A stretch of 64,000 nucleotides of DNA. Source: an uncultured bacterium (lineage in GTDB: Bacteria > Elusimicrobiota > Elusimicrobia > Elusimicrobiales > Elusimicrobiaceae). The stretch covers positions 388,942 to 452,941 of the forward strand of contig CASEVY010000007.1 of assembly GCA_949291515.1 (NCBI GenBank). Reading direction: 5' to 3'. Of this stretch, positions 10,087-21,872 are shown piece after piece (the first letter of the stretch is position 1; each line of letters starts with the position of its first letter). The position numbers were made by a program, and so were the translations under genes. The notes under the pieces were generated by a model, which saw only the letters and a program-made list of their open reading frames with translations, made no database searches and was not told where the DNA came from.

Positions 10087-11177
10087 TTCTTTTCCTCTTT
10101 CAAAGTGATTAGCGTCAGCTCGTTAAATGTACCCAGCCTAAAGGGGGGGCCCCAATAAAAAGTGCCTGAACTTACGTATAAGTTGGTTTTGTCCTTTGTA
10201 TACAAGCCGTTTATTTTGGGAAATCTCAGCGCCGTAAGGTATTTAAAAGGCCAAATTTGGCCGTTATGAGTGTGTCCGCTCAGCATTAAGCCCACTTTGT
10301 TGTTGGCGGCTTCTTCCAAATACAAAGGCGTATGCGAAAGCAGAATATTATAATTGTTGTTAAAAACCGTGCCGTTTCTGATGATTTGTTCAAAATAGTG
10401 CGGTTTTATACCTGAGGCCGAAATATCGTTTACTCCCACGATATTTATTTTGCCGACCTGTACCGTTTTGTTCTGCAGCGGAGTTATGCCCGCCGCTCTG
10501 TATAGGTCCATATTGGCGTTGACGCCGCTGTAATATTCGTGGTTGCCGGGTACTCCGTATTTGCCGAGTTTTGCCCGCATTTCTTTTACGTTTTCTATGA
10601 AAAGCGGGGCGTATCTTCCCACATATTCAAAAATGTCGCCTGTGAAAAAGATGAAATCGGGTTCCAATTCGTTTATTTGTTTTGCGAGTTTTGCCGCTCT
10701 GGAAGGGGTTACCGTTCCGCCGAAATGGGTGTCTGACACCTGAACTATTTTTATTCCGTCGGTGCCGGGTACGTCAGTAGTGAGGGTAATATTTACCACC
10801 GTCGGCTGGCTGAAAGCGTTGTATGCTCCTTTAGCCGCAAGTATAAAGGCGGCCAGCATTACGAATATTCCCAACGGCATTTTTATCGGGTGTCCCGCCA
10901 GTTTGAAAATCAGCTGCAGGGCCATCGCAATCATTACCGTAACGAAATACAAAAACAGTATGCCCAGCAGAATATGGCCCGATATTTGCAACGCATAGGA
11001 AATATCGTTGTAAACCTGATGCGGTATTATGAATGCAGCCGCGAAAAATATGGTCAACAGGACGGGCAGTATTTTTGCCGTAAGGTTAAACGAAAGGAAC
11101 GGCGTATTAAGACATGTCCACGCTATGCTGACATAACTCATCAATAAAACTGTTATAAGCAGAAATATAAGAAACAT
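10083..11177 (-). CDS. Membrane-anchored calcineurin-like metallophosphoesterase
   Basis: 364 residues. About four transmembrane segments in the first 130 are followed by a catalytic domain with the full metal-ligand series VSDTHFG, GDIFE, GNHEYY, LSHTP and SGHTHNGQ. This resembles the YkuE/YaeI group, which includes lipid-phosphate (UDP-diacylglucosamine-type) hydrolases; the substrate here cannot be read. It is translationally coupled to the downstream hexosaminidase gene. Confidence 0.9.
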   Translation of the reverse strand: MFLIFLLITVLLMSYVSIAWTCLNTPFLSFNLTAKILPVLLTIFFAAAFIIPHQVYNDISYALQISGHILLGILFLYFVTVMIAMALQLIFKLAGHPIKMPLGIFVMLAAFILAAKGAYNAFSQPTVVNITLTTDVPGTDGIKIVQVSDTHFGGTVTPSRAAKLAKQINELEPDFIFFTGDIFEYVGRYAPLFIENVKEMRAKLGKYGVPGNHEYYSGVNANMDLYRAAGITPLQNKTVQVGKINIVGVNDISASGIKPHYFEQIIRNGTVFNNNYNILLSHTPLYLEEAANNKVGLMLSGHTHNGQIWPFKYLTALRFPKINGLYTKDKTNLYVSSGTFYWGPPFRLGTFNELTLITLKEEKK

Positions 11178-11191
11178 ACAGATTGCACCTT

Positions 11192-11680
11192 TTACACTTT
11201 AGAAACGAAAATTCCTTTCTTTTTGTTTTTGGTAACATTGTCAAAGGAGAACAATTTCCCGTTCATTGCGACGTATACCCCGTTTGGCAGCGATTGGGAA
11301 AACGCCATAGCGGTCGCCAAGTTAAAAATTCCGTCTGAAGTGCCGAACTTGTAAGGTATCATCGCGCCGGTGAGAACTATGGTTTTATCTTTCACTTTTG
11401 CGCCCAAATAGCGCGCCGTCTGTTCCATCGTGTCTGTGCCGTGTGTTATTACGATACTGTTTTCTTTGGCGTTTTTGCAGGCTTTGGCTATTTCGGCTCT
11501 GTCTTTGTCGGACATAAACAAACTGTCTTTAAGCATCAGCTGCGTTATTGCAACGGGCAGTCGGCAGCGTCCCATTTTAAGGACCTCTTTAAGGTGTGTT
11601 CGGGTAAAGAACAATTCGCCCGTAAGTTCATTGTATTCCTTATCGAAAGTACCGCCTGTCGCTATAATCCTTACTGACAT
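11192..11680 (-). CDS. Asparaginase N-terminal-domain protein (half length)
   Basis: Start set at 11680 because AAGGAG lies seven bases upstream; an in-frame upstream ATG at 11716 has no such site. The 162-residue product has the L-asparaginase signatures IIATGGTFDKEY (first catalytic Thr) and VITHGTDTMEQTA (second Thr-Asp pair). It stops after the N-terminal domain, about half the usual 330 residues. The frame ends cleanly with no C-terminal remnant downstream, so it looks like a genuine short family rather than a recent truncation. Deamidase activity is uncertain because the active site of true asparaginases is completed across subunits. Confidence 0.82.
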   Translation of the reverse strand: MSVRIIATGGTFDKEYNELTGELFFTRTHLKEVLKMGRCRLPVAITQLMLKDSLFMSDKDRAEIAKACKNAKENSIVITHGTDTMEQTARYLGAKVKDKTIVLTGAMIPYKFGTSDGIFNLATAMAFSQSLPNGVYVAMNGKLFSFDNVTKNKKKGIFVSKV

Positions 11681-11762
11681 TGAAATCTCCTTGAGTACTG
11701 ATAGAAAGTTCCTCAATAAAAAGTATAATATATTTATAGAATAAACAAGAGGTTTTTATAAT

Positions 11763-13223
11763 ATGACTATAAGAGTAAGATTTGCCCCCTCGCCGACAGG
11801 ACACCTCCATATCGGCGGATTGAGGACGGCGCTTTTCAATTATCTTTTCGCTAAAAAAGAAGGCGGTACATTTATCTTGAGGATAGAAGATACCGACGAA
11901 GAAAGGTCCACGCAGGAATCGGTGGACGCCATATACCAAGGTTTGATGTGGGCCGGTTTGACTTGGGACGAAGGCCCGATGCCCGATGGCAGCGTTAAAG
12001 GGAATTTCCCTCCGTATTATCAGGCGCAGCGGGCGGATATTGGGATATACAAAAAATATATAGATCAGCTTTTGGCTGAAGGCAAAGCGTATAAATGCTA
12101 TTGCACTCCGGAAGAGCTTGAAGATATGCGCCAAAAAGCGCATGCCGAGCATCGTCCCCCCAGATATCCGGGCAAGTGCCGCAATCTTACCAAAGAACAA
12201 CAGGCCGAGCTTGAAGCGCAGGGCCGCAAATACGTAATACGTTTCAAAATGCCGAGCGAAGGCGAAACGGTGTTTAACGATTTAATCCGCGGAGAAGTAC
12301 GCTTCGCCAACAGGGATTTATATGACTTGGTAATCCAAAAGACCAGCGGATATCCGACGTATAACTTCGCCTGCGTCATAGACGATCATCTTATGGAAAT
12401 GACGCATATCATTCGCGGCGACGACCATATTTCCAATACGCCCGCGCAAATACAGATGTACAGGGCTTTGGGCTGGAAGGAACCTATCTTCGCGCATCTT
12501 TCAATGATACACGGCCCCGACGGTACAAAACTTTCCAAACGGCATGGCGACACCAGCGTAATGGAATATAAACGCCAAGGCTTTTTGCCTGAAGCTATGA
12601 TAAACTATCTTGCTCTTTTGGGCTGGAGCACTCCCGATTCTCAGCAGCTTTTCGCGCCCGGCGAATTGGAAGAGAAATTTGACATTAAAGGCTGTCAAAA
12701 AAGCCCCGCCGTATTCGATACCGTAAAACTTATGTGGATGAACGGCGATTATATAAGGCAGCTTAGCTCGAAGGAACTGCTAAACAGGGCCAAACCGTTC
12801 ATAGAGGAAGCAGGCATAGCAAAAGGCGTGGCGGACGATCGTCTTGAACAGATAGTCGCGTTGGAACAGGAGAAATATAAGACTTTAAGGGAGATACCCG
12901 ATCTGATAAGTTTCTTTTTCAGCGACGAAGTCAAATTCGACGAAGCTGCGATAAACAAGGTTTTCAAGGCAGAAACCGCAAAGAAAGCGCTTGAACTGAT
13001 GATAGATAAATACGGCGCTTTGCAAGACTTTACCGAACAGGCGTTGGAGCAGACCGCCCGCGCCGCCGCGAAGGAAGCTGGCTTGAAAGCGGGCCAGATA
13101 TTCCACCCGGTAAGAGTGGCGGTATCGGGCAGAACGAACGGGCCCACCTTATTTAAAATGCTTGAATATATGGGTAAAGATATGGTATTAAAGAGAATGA
13201 GGGTTGCTTTGCAATATTGCTAA
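11763..13223 (+). CDS. gltX: Glutamyl-tRNA synthetase
   Basis: Class I synthetase of 486 residues. APSPTGHLHIGGLRTALFNY carries the HIGH motif near the N-terminus, FILRIEDTDEERS is typical of GluRS, and the KMSKS equivalent is TKLSKRHGDTS. CYCTPEELEDMR opens the zinc-type insertion. It may also charge tRNA-Gln if the organism uses the amidotransferase route; no glnS is visible here. GAGG lies 12 bases before the ATG. It is divergent from the asparaginase gene, with 82 bases between them. Confidence 0.97.
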   Translation: MTIRVRFAPSPTGHLHIGGLRTALFNYLFAKKEGGTFILRIEDTDEERSTQESVDAIYQGLMWAGLTWDEGPMPDGSVKGNFPPYYQAQRADIGIYKKYIDQLLAEGKAYKCYCTPEELEDMRQKAHAEHRPPRYPGKCRNLTKEQQAELEAQGRKYVIRFKMPSEGETVFNDLIRGEVRFANRDLYDLVIQKTSGYPTYNFACVIDDHLMEMTHIIRGDDHISNTPAQIQMYRALGWKEPIFAHLSMIHGPDGTKLSKRHGDTSVMEYKRQGFLPEAMINYLALLGWSTPDSQQLFAPGELEEKFDIKGCQKSPAVFDTVKLMWMNGDYIRQLSSKELLNRAKPFIEEAGIAKGVADDRLEQIVALEQEKYKTLREIPDLISFFFSDEVKFDEAAINKVFKAETAKKALELMIDKYGALQDFTEQALEQTARAAAKEAGLKAGQIFHPVRVAVSGRTNGPTLFKMLEYMGKDMVLKRMRVALQYC

Positions 13224-13242
13224 ACAAAGGAAAGGGGCGAGG

Positions 13243-15177
13243 ATGAAATATTGGTATCTTAAGGGGGCGGACGTTGTAGGGCCGCTTCCTGTTGGGGAGA
13301 TAGTAAACGACGCGGAGTTTTCTGCGGATACTTTTGTCTGTCCGGAGCACGAGAGCGAAAACAGCGATGCTTGGAAACCGGCCGAGCAGTATATGCAGGA
13401 CTTCGGCTACTTTTTGGATCCGTCGCATTACGCCAAACCTTCGGACGATACTCCGGCCGAAAAGCCAAACGACGTCATAGAAGAGGGAGCTTCGCAGTCG
13501 AGCTCTTCGCCCGAACAATCCAACACCCTTTCACAAGATTTCCAGCATAAGCAAACCGGCTTGTCGCAAGATGCCGACGCCGCACCATCGGCGCAAGAAG
13601 ATGCTGCCTCGCAGGGCCTTGCTTTGCAAGACGATTTGCAGCAACAGGAACCTCTGTTCGAGCCGAAACCTATAAAAGAAGAGCAGCCGCCGAAAAATGA
13701 CGCCCCGGCAAAAGAGGAAGAAATATCTTTGCCAGAGGACAAGGCTCCCTCTGAATACAACATATATACAGAACGCGTCAACCCTGACGACTTGCCCGCG
13801 GAGAGCGAAGCCTCTATGGAGGAAACGATACACGCTCGTTCGCCCCTTAATGCGGCTATGGACGATAATCTGCTGGACGAAATACCGGCTTCCGCCGTTT
13901 TGGGCAGCAAGGACGAGCATGTCGAGCAAGCGTTAAGCGAACCTTCCGACAGAGTTAAAGAGGAAGAGGCCGAAGTCGTTTTCAATGAGGAAGAGGCCTT
14001 GCTTAAGGAAAAAGCATCTTCTCCGGAAAAGGTTTTTAAGGAAGATGCGGCCGAATCGGGCGGTGCGGTTTTGGTCGAGCCTGACAAAGAACCTTCCGCT
14101 GTTATCGAGAAGAAAGAAGATCGGGCCGTTAAATCGGGCGAGAATCCAGGAAGGCAAATCCTGAAGGAAGAGCAAGCCAAAATAGCCTCAATTAAGGAAG
14201 AGGAAGACGGCGACGATTTTGACATTGACGAGGCGGAAACCGAAAGAGAAGACAACGACGACTCTTTGGAAACTTTCACTTCCTCGGCTCCGGTAGTGCA
14301 TATAGATCCTGAAAGCGAGCAGCCTTTCGCCGGCAGAATTCTTCCGCGCGGTACGATAACTGAGGATAAACCCGAAAACGAAGACGGCGAAGAAGATTCT
14401 TATGACGAAGATTCCCGCGCTGAAGATATATTGTCCATAGACGACGATAAAGAATACGGCGAACACTCTTCCCCCAATCACGGAATAATAGAGGAGAAAC
14501 ACGAAGCGGATACCGGTTTGTTATCTGTTCAAGATTCCGTAAACAGCCAATTTGTGAAGCCAGCTCCGACGACTACCGGCAATATAATAAGTTCGAGCGA
14601 CGGCAGAGTCCGCAATTCCAAGGGCAAACGAAACGACTTGATATACCTGATGGTAATGTTTATGGTCGTTTTGGTAATAGTGGCATTGATGATGATGTTT
14701 ACCTCGGAACAGAGTAAAGAAGATTTAAGCCAAAAGGACGGGCGAGCTCAGCAGACGAGCGGCGCCCCGTTGGATATGGAAGACCAAGTGTCTCGCTCTG
14801 TAATACAGGGGATAGACGAGGGAATGGCTTCGCCCGAAATTCAGTTTGCGGGCGCTCCGTTAAAGAACGAAAATCTGACACAAAACAGCGGCAGCGTTAA
14901 AGATACTGCGCAAGATATGGCGCGCTACTGCGAGGATTTGGTTAGGAATTATAAACTTTCCGACGGCAGTACGATAGACGAACGATTCGGCAAGATATAC
15001 GGCGGGGATTATCAGACGAGGTGGGGGAGCAATTTATTGCACGGCAACACTTATGTGGTTGAGTTCTTCGCTTCCAAAGTGCGTTCGGAGCCGATAAGAT
15101 ATATGTTCTCTGTAAACGCGGGCAACGGGAATATAGGCGGTATGAACAATGCCGCGGTGGATTTGGTAGGCAAATAA
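13243..15177 (+). CDS. GYF_2-domain, acidic, single-pass membrane protein
   Basis: Start placed at 13243 because GGGGCGAGG immediately precedes that ATG; the longer frame from 13204 lies inside gltX. The 644-residue protein has an N-terminal GYF_2-like domain (KYWYLKGADVVGPLPVGEIV), about 400 very acidic, low-complexity residues rich in E/D/S/P, one membrane segment at about 465-487 and a C-terminal domain of about 150 residues. Topology is presumably cytoplasmic GYF, periplasmic C-terminus. GYF_2 modules bind proline-rich peptides; the partner is unknown. It sits 18 bases upstream of pilT, suggesting a link to pilus or envelope assembly. Confidence 0.8.
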   Translation: MKYWYLKGADVVGPLPVGEIVNDAEFSADTFVCPEHESENSDAWKPAEQYMQDFGYFLDPSHYAKPSDDTPAEKPNDVIEEGASQSSSSPEQSNTLSQDFQHKQTGLSQDADAAPSAQEDAASQGLALQDDLQQQEPLFEPKPIKEEQPPKNDAPAKEEEISLPEDKAPSEYNIYTERVNPDDLPAESEASMEETIHARSPLNAAMDDNLLDEIPASAVLGSKDEHVEQALSEPSDRVKEEEAEVVFNEEEALLKEKASSPEKVFKEDAAESGGAVLVEPDKEPSAVIEKKEDRAVKSGENPGRQILKEEQAKIASIKEEEDGDDFDIDEAETEREDNDDSLETFTSSAPVVHIDPESEQPFAGRILPRGTITEDKPENEDGEEDSYDEDSRAEDILSIDDDKEYGEHSSPNHGIIEEKHEADTGLLSVQDSVNSQFVKPAPTTTGNIISSSDGRVRNSKGKRNDLIYLMVMFMVVLVIVALMMMFTSEQSKEDLSQKDGRAQQTSGAPLDMEDQVSRSVIQGIDEGMASPEIQFAGAPLKNENLTQNSGSVKDTAQDMARYCEDLVRNYKLSDGSTIDERFGKIYGGDYQTRWGSNLLHGNTYVVEFFASKVRSEPIRYMFSVNAGNGNIGGMNNAAVDLVGK

Positions 15178-15195
15178 AAATTTATAGGAGCAATT

Positions 15196-16290
15196 ATGGG
15201 AAACGGGACCGGAAAAGATTTGTTGACGTTAGACGTATTATTTCAGTTGATGAAGAGCAAGAACGCGTCGGATTTGCATTTGACGGTAGGCGTTCCGCCC
15301 ATTTTGCGCATAGACGGCAAGCTGTTCCAAACGCCGTATGAGGTTTTGACTTCCGAGCGGATACAAAATCTTATATATGCGGTAATGAGCGAAGACCAAA
15401 AAGGCCGTTTCGAATCCACTAATGAACTGGACTTTGCCATTTCATTAAAGAATTTCGGCAGAATGAGGGTGAACCTTTACAGACAGCGCGGTAGTATAGG
15501 TGTGGCGATAAGGGCCATTCCGTTTGATTTTAAAACTTTTAGGGAGTTGGGCTTGCCCGCTGCTGTGGACTCTTTGGTGCATATGACCAAAGGTTTGGTG
15601 TTGGTAACCGGTCCTACGGGTTCTGGAAAATCGACTACTTTGGCAAGCATTATAAACTTTATAAACGAGCATTACGGCTACCACATAATGACGGTGGAAG
15701 ACCCTATAGAATTTATTCACGAGCATAAAAGAAGTATAGTAAACCAAAGGGAAGTCGGGCAGGATACGAAAGATTTCGCTACGGCGTTAAGGTATGTGCT
15801 TAGGCAGGACCCTGACGTTATATTGATAGGCGAAATGCGCGATTTGGAAACGACCCAGCAGGCCTTAAACGCGGCGGAAACGGGCCACTTGGTGTTCGGC
15901 ACTTTGCACACCAGCGACGCTATGCAGACGATAAACCGTATCTTGGATATGTTCCCGCCGAACCAGCAGGAGCAGGCCAGAACGCAGCTTTCCTTCGTAT
16001 TGGAAGGCATTATATCGCAGCAATTATTGCAGACGGCCGACGGCAAAGGCCGCATATTGGCGCCGGAAGTATTGTTGGCGACGCCTGCGGTAAGGGCTTT
16101 GATAAGAGATAAGAAGGTAGAACAGCTTGTGCACGTAATGCAGACCAGCCAGCAGCAGGGTATGCAGACGATGAACCAGTGCCTTGGCGATTTGTATTTG
16201 GCCAATAAGATAACTTATCAGGAAGCGGTATTCCACTCCAACGACGTCAACGATTTAAAGGCGTATTTGGAACAACGTATGAGGCGTTAG
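15196..16290 (+). CDS. pilT: Type IV pilus retraction ATPase PilT
   Basis: 364 residues. ASDLHLTVGVPPILRIDG is the PilT N-terminal signature, Walker A is GPTGSGKST at 139-147, and LIGEMRDLETTQQALNAAET spans the Walker B/Asp-box region with GTLHTSDA after it. Energises pilus retraction from the cytoplasmic face. No pilB, pilC or pilin genes are in the window, so the pilus system must lie elsewhere. A terminator follows at 16308-16343. Confidence 0.95.
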   Translation: MGNGTGKDLLTLDVLFQLMKSKNASDLHLTVGVPPILRIDGKLFQTPYEVLTSERIQNLIYAVMSEDQKGRFESTNELDFAISLKNFGRMRVNLYRQRGSIGVAIRAIPFDFKTFRELGLPAAVDSLVHMTKGLVLVTGPTGSGKSTTLASIINFINEHYGYHIMTVEDPIEFIHEHKRSIVNQREVGQDTKDFATALRYVLRQDPDVILIGEMRDLETTQQALNAAETGHLVFGTLHTSDAMQTINRILDMFPPNQQEQARTQLSFVLEGIISQQLLQTADGKGRILAPEVLLATPAVRALIRDKKVEQLVHVMQTSQQQGMQTMNQCLGDLYLANKITYQEAVFHSNDVNDLKAYLEQRMRR

Positions 16291-16307
16291 TAAAAAAGTT
16301 TTTGAAA

Positions 16308-16343
16308 AATAACTATCCTCCTAAAGGGGATAGTTATTTTTTT
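16308..16343 (+). terminator. Rho-independent terminator after pilT
   Basis: Perfect 11-bp stem AATAACTATCC (16308-16318) with GGATAGTTATT (16328-16338), followed by a T-run through 16343. Confidence 0.92.
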
Positions 16344-16379
16344 GTTAGAATATATAAAAATTAAAAAGCGGAGGGCTTT

Positions 16380-17471
16380 ATGCGAGACGTAAATTTTTAT
16401 GAAGAGCTTTTGGACGCCAATAAGCCTTTGGAAGTATTGGAGGATTTGGCTTCTTATAAAGGGCGCGACGCGAAGATATATTATTTAATGGCGGAAGCGC
16501 GGCGTATGCTCGGCCATTTTGAAGAGGCGATAGTGTTGTATTCTAAAGCCGATAGTTACAATAAAGTTCCCGCTAAGGCGAGTGCGGAGGATAGCGAAGA
16601 ATTTTTATTGTTCAAGATGGATATAGCTTTGGCGATGTCTAAGTGTTACAGGACTTTGGGTATAGCGCAAACGGCTTACGACGTGGCTTCTCAGGCGTTT
16701 GACTTTGCCGAGAAACAGCAATTCTTGGACTACGCGATGACGGCTTTGCAGGAGATGGGAATGTCATTAAGGGCGCTTGGCCGTTTGGACGAAGCCGCCG
16801 GCCTGTTAAAAGAAGTTTTAAGCTATTACGAGAGCGAAAAGGACCTTGCCGGCATATCGTTTATATACTGGGCTTTGGGCGGGATATGCCGTTTGAAAGG
16901 TCAGTTTAAGGAAGGGATAAATTATTTTAAACTCGCGATAAAACTGGCAAAACGCGCTAAGGATAAAATGTCTGAGGCTTACGGCTACTGCGGGCTTGCT
17001 GGTATCAGCAGAATAGCGGGCGACATAAAAGGCTGCGTCGATAATTACAAAAAGGCTGAAGCCATATTTAAAAACAGCGAAGACATATTTGGCAAAGCCT
17101 ACACTAATTGCGGTATGGCCAACGGGTTAAGACAGCTCGGCAATTATGACGAGGCGTTAAAACGCTATAAACGAGCCGACGCTTTATACACCAGTATAAA
17201 CGATACTGTGGATTTGGGATTTGTGAAATGGGGCAAGGCCGATGTGCTGAAAAGGAAAAATAAACTTAAAGAGGCTTTGGCGGAGCTTAAGGAAGCTAAA
17301 GAGCTTTTTGGCTCTTCCGACGAAATAAGAGGACAGCTCCTTACGGAGTTTTCTTTGGCTCAGCTTATCTACGCTTTGGGCGACGCCAAGACGGCGGAAA
17401 GTATTTACGACGCCGCTTTAAAGCGCTGCAAACAAGAAGGCTTATATACCTATATGGAAAGTTATACCTGA
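16380..17471 (+). CDS. TPR-repeat protein (cytoplasmic)
   Basis: 363 residues with no signal peptide, built of tetratricopeptide repeats: A..LG...EA...Y..A phases recur about every 36-40 residues (for example SLRALGRLDEAAGLLKEVL, ICRLKGQFKEGINYFKLAI, GLRQLGNYDEALKRYKRAD). A GCGGAGGG ribosome binding site precedes the ATG. TPR arrays are protein-interaction scaffolds; the partner is unknown. It is set off by terminators on both sides. Confidence 0.85.
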   Translation: MRDVNFYEELLDANKPLEVLEDLASYKGRDAKIYYLMAEARRMLGHFEEAIVLYSKADSYNKVPAKASAEDSEEFLLFKMDIALAMSKCYRTLGIAQTAYDVASQAFDFAEKQQFLDYAMTALQEMGMSLRALGRLDEAAGLLKEVLSYYESEKDLAGISFIYWALGGICRLKGQFKEGINYFKLAIKLAKRAKDKMSEAYGYCGLAGISRIAGDIKGCVDNYKKAEAIFKNSEDIFGKAYTNCGMANGLRQLGNYDEALKRYKRADALYTSINDTVDLGFVKWGKADVLKRKNKLKEALAELKEAKELFGSSDEIRGQLLTEFSLAQLIYALGDAKTAESIYDAALKRCKQEGLYTYMESYT

Positions 17472-17490
17472 TTTTTGGGCACGTCGATAA

Positions 17491-17518
17491 AAAAGCCCCG
17501 AATCAAATCGGGGCTTTT
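17491..17518. terminator. Bidirectional terminator between TPR gene and tgt
   Basis: Stem AAAAGCCCCG (17491-17500) with CGGGGCTTTT (17509-17518), loop AATCAAAT. It has T-runs on both strands and serves the convergent TPR gene (+) and tgt (-). Confidence 0.92.
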
Positions 17519-17532
17519 TAAATGTCTTGTTT

Positions 17533-19745
<2,213 letters not shown>

Positions 19746-19746
19746 A

Positions 19747-20850
19747 TTAAATCCTTGTTATTTTTGAAGAGGGGTAATATCTGTCCAAAATATCCTTGTA
19801 ATCTTTGCCCGCTTCTGCCATACCTTTGGCTCCGTCTTGGCACATTCCGCCGCCGTGGCCGTAGCCTTTGCCGGTAAAAGTTCGGCCTTTGATTTTGGTC
19901 AGGAAGCAGCTCTTCATCTTTGTGGAGCCTACCGCTACTCGGAAGGTATTGCAGTTTACCTCTCTTTTGGTTTTGCTTGTTCTTATGGTAAGGGTTTTGG
20001 CTCTGCCGGAAGATTCCTTCTTTGCTACTGATACGCTCTTGAAAGTGCCGGGTATTTTGTTCTGCTTTAGGAAATTGTTTATCGAGTTTAAACTTATCGT
20101 TGCCTGCCAATTCGCGCTTTTGCTGTTTTTACAATATCCGCATTTGGCTCCGCTTAAAGGTTTTATCGTATCTTTAAGCCAGGGCATAGGGTCGGTATGT
20201 CCGCCGCAATTGGCATGATAATAGGTATAGAACAATTTACCTTTGTAAGTAAGCGTCTCGCCTTTGGTTTGGGCGACCGCTTTTTGGACATTGTCGTATA
20301 CTTTTACGGAACCTTTATACATTTGGCTTCGCACGTCGCTGTAAAGGTCGAAGTCCTGCGTTTTCTTGTCCTCTATGCTTTTTAAAGTGTAGGTTCTGGC
20401 GGCGACGGCTTGCGCTTTAAGGGCTTCAAGCGGCCAAGAGGCGCTCATCTCATAGGGCAGAACGCCAAGAAGATAATTTTCCAAATCAGTTTGCTCGATT
20501 ATGTTTACGCCGGAACTTGACGGCTTTATCAAAAGTTTGCCGTTGTATTTATTGCCGCCTAGCGTAAAATTCTCTTTCGTTGAAGTCAAAGCCAAAAGCA
20601 ATCCTTTTGAGGACTTTACGCTGCCCGCCTTGACGCCTTTTTTATCGCCCGACACTGAAAATTCGCCGCCCTTTTTTACCAAATATTTTTTCCCGCTTGC
20701 CAAATCCGTTATTTTGAAAGAGGAAGAGGCCGCTGCCGATATTGAAGGTTTATTTTCCGCTATCAATATTTTAACCTCTTTGGCGCCAAGCGTTTGAAAC
20801 GGCAAGGCGACAAAGGCAAACAAGATAAAAAGACGCGATATGTATTTCAT
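19747..20850 (-). CDS. SpoIID/LytB-domain secreted protein
   Basis: 367 residues with a signal peptide (MKYISRLFILFAFVALPFQTLGA). The SpoIID domain runs from NYLLGVLPYEMSASWPLEAL through AVAARTYTL, HANCGGHTDPM and GKGYGHGGGMCQDGAKGMAEAGKDY, the family core including the conserved Glu of YEM and the GHG.GMCQ box. SpoIID is a lytic transglycosylase acting on denuded peptidoglycan. No sporulation genes are seen here, so a general cell-wall role (LytB-like) is likely. It sits between queA and ruvB with a one-base overlap with ruvB. Confidence 0.9.
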   Translation of the reverse strand: MKYISRLFILFAFVALPFQTLGAKEVKILIAENKPSISAAASSSFKITDLASGKKYLVKKGGEFSVSGDKKGVKAGSVKSSKGLLLALTSTKENFTLGGNKYNGKLLIKPSSSGVNIIEQTDLENYLLGVLPYEMSASWPLEALKAQAVAARTYTLKSIEDKKTQDFDLYSDVRSQMYKGSVKVYDNVQKAVAQTKGETLTYKGKLFYTYYHANCGGHTDPMPWLKDTIKPLSGAKCGYCKNSKSANWQATISLNSINNFLKQNKIPGTFKSVSVAKKESSGRAKTLTIRTSKTKREVNCNTFRVAVGSTKMKSCFLTKIKGRTFTGKGYGHGGGMCQDGAKGMAEAGKDYKDILDRYYPSSKITRI

Positions 20851-21872
20851 CAGAAAAGTCCGTTGGGGTTTTTGCGGCCCAAATGGTCATATGCTTTTTG
20901 CGTGGCGACGCGGCCTCTGGGCGTGCGGGTAATAAAACCCGCTTTTATCAGGTAGGGCTCTATGGCGTCGGTCAGGGTATCGGTTTCCTGCGATACGGCT
21001 ATGGCGAGGTTTTCCATACCTACGGGTCCGCCGCCGAATTTTTCTATTAGCGCGCCGAGTATTTTTTTATCTACGCTGTCGAGTCCCTCTTTGTCTATAT
21101 CCAAGGCTTCCATAGCCATAACGGCGATTTCTTCGGTAATGACGCCGTCGCCTTTAACTTGCGCGAAGTCGCGCGCCCTTCTCAGCAGGCGGTTGGCTAT
21201 ACGGGGCGTACCGCGCGAACGGCGCGCTATTTCCGTAAGGCCGGGCCGGTCGGCCTCTATTTTAAGCAGCCTTGCCGAGCGTTCCAAAATATCGGTAATT
21301 TCCTTAATTTCGTAAAAGCCCAAATTGAACACTATGCCGAAGCGGTCCCTAAGCGGGCCGGTCAAAAGGCCGGAGCGCGTCGTCGCGCCGACCAAAGTAA
21401 ACTTCGGCACCGCCAATTTCAGCGTGGTAGAACCAGCGCCTTTGCCCGTATTTATAAAGAAGGTAAAATCTTCCATCGCGGGGTAGAGGGCTTCTTCCAC
21501 CGCGGGGTTCAGGCGGTGTATTTCGTCTATGAAAAGGATATCTCCCTCGTTAAGTTCCGTGGTGAGCATTGCGGCCAAATCGCCCGGGCGCGCCAAAACG
21601 GGGCCCGATGTGCTTTTTATGTTTACGCCCATCTCCTTGGCCAAGATATTGGACAAAGTGGTTTTACCCAAGCCCGGCGGCGAATAGAAAAGACAATGGT
21701 CCAGCGCTTCGCCTCTGGCTTTGGCGGCGGAGATAAAAATTTCCAAATTCTCTTTAAGTTTATCCTGCCCGACAAATTCCGCCAAAGTCGCGGGCCTGAG
21801 GGCATGCTCCAGCGAGGAGTTCTTTTCCTCCACTGTAGCTTCCACATTCAAATATTCGTTATGAGCCGTCAT
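20850..21872 (-). CDS. ruvB: Holliday junction branch migration helicase RuvB
   Basis: AAA+ motor of the RuvAB complex, 340 residues. SLRP-type start (LEHALRPATLAEFVGQDKLK), Walker A SPPGLGKT at 64-71, Walker B ILFIDEIHRL, sensor 1 GATTRSGLLTGPLRDRFG and the C-terminal winged helix with TPRGRVATQKAYDHLG. The first Walker A residue is Ser where nearly all RuvB proteins have Gly. It overlaps ruvA by four bases. Confidence 0.97.
   Translation of the reverse strand: MTAHNEYLNVEATVEEKNSSLEHALRPATLAEFVGQDKLKENLEIFISAAKARGEALDHCLFYSPPGLGKTTLSNILAKEMGVNIKSTSGPVLARPGDLAAMLTTELNEGDILFIDEIHRLNPAVEEALYPAMEDFTFFINTGKGAGSTTLKLAVPKFTLVGATTRSGLLTGPLRDRFGIVFNLGFYEIKEITDILERSARLLKIEADRPGLTEIARRSRGTPRIANRLLRRARDFAQVKGDGVITEEIAVMAMEALDIDKEGLDSVDKKILGALIEKFGGGPVGMENLAIAVSQETDTLTDAIEPYLIKAGFITRTPRGRVATQKAYDHLGRKNPNGLF

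Noticed and set aside
13204..13242. Upstream start for the GYF protein
   Set aside because: It lies inside gltX and the strong GGGGCGAGG is placed for the ATG at 13243.
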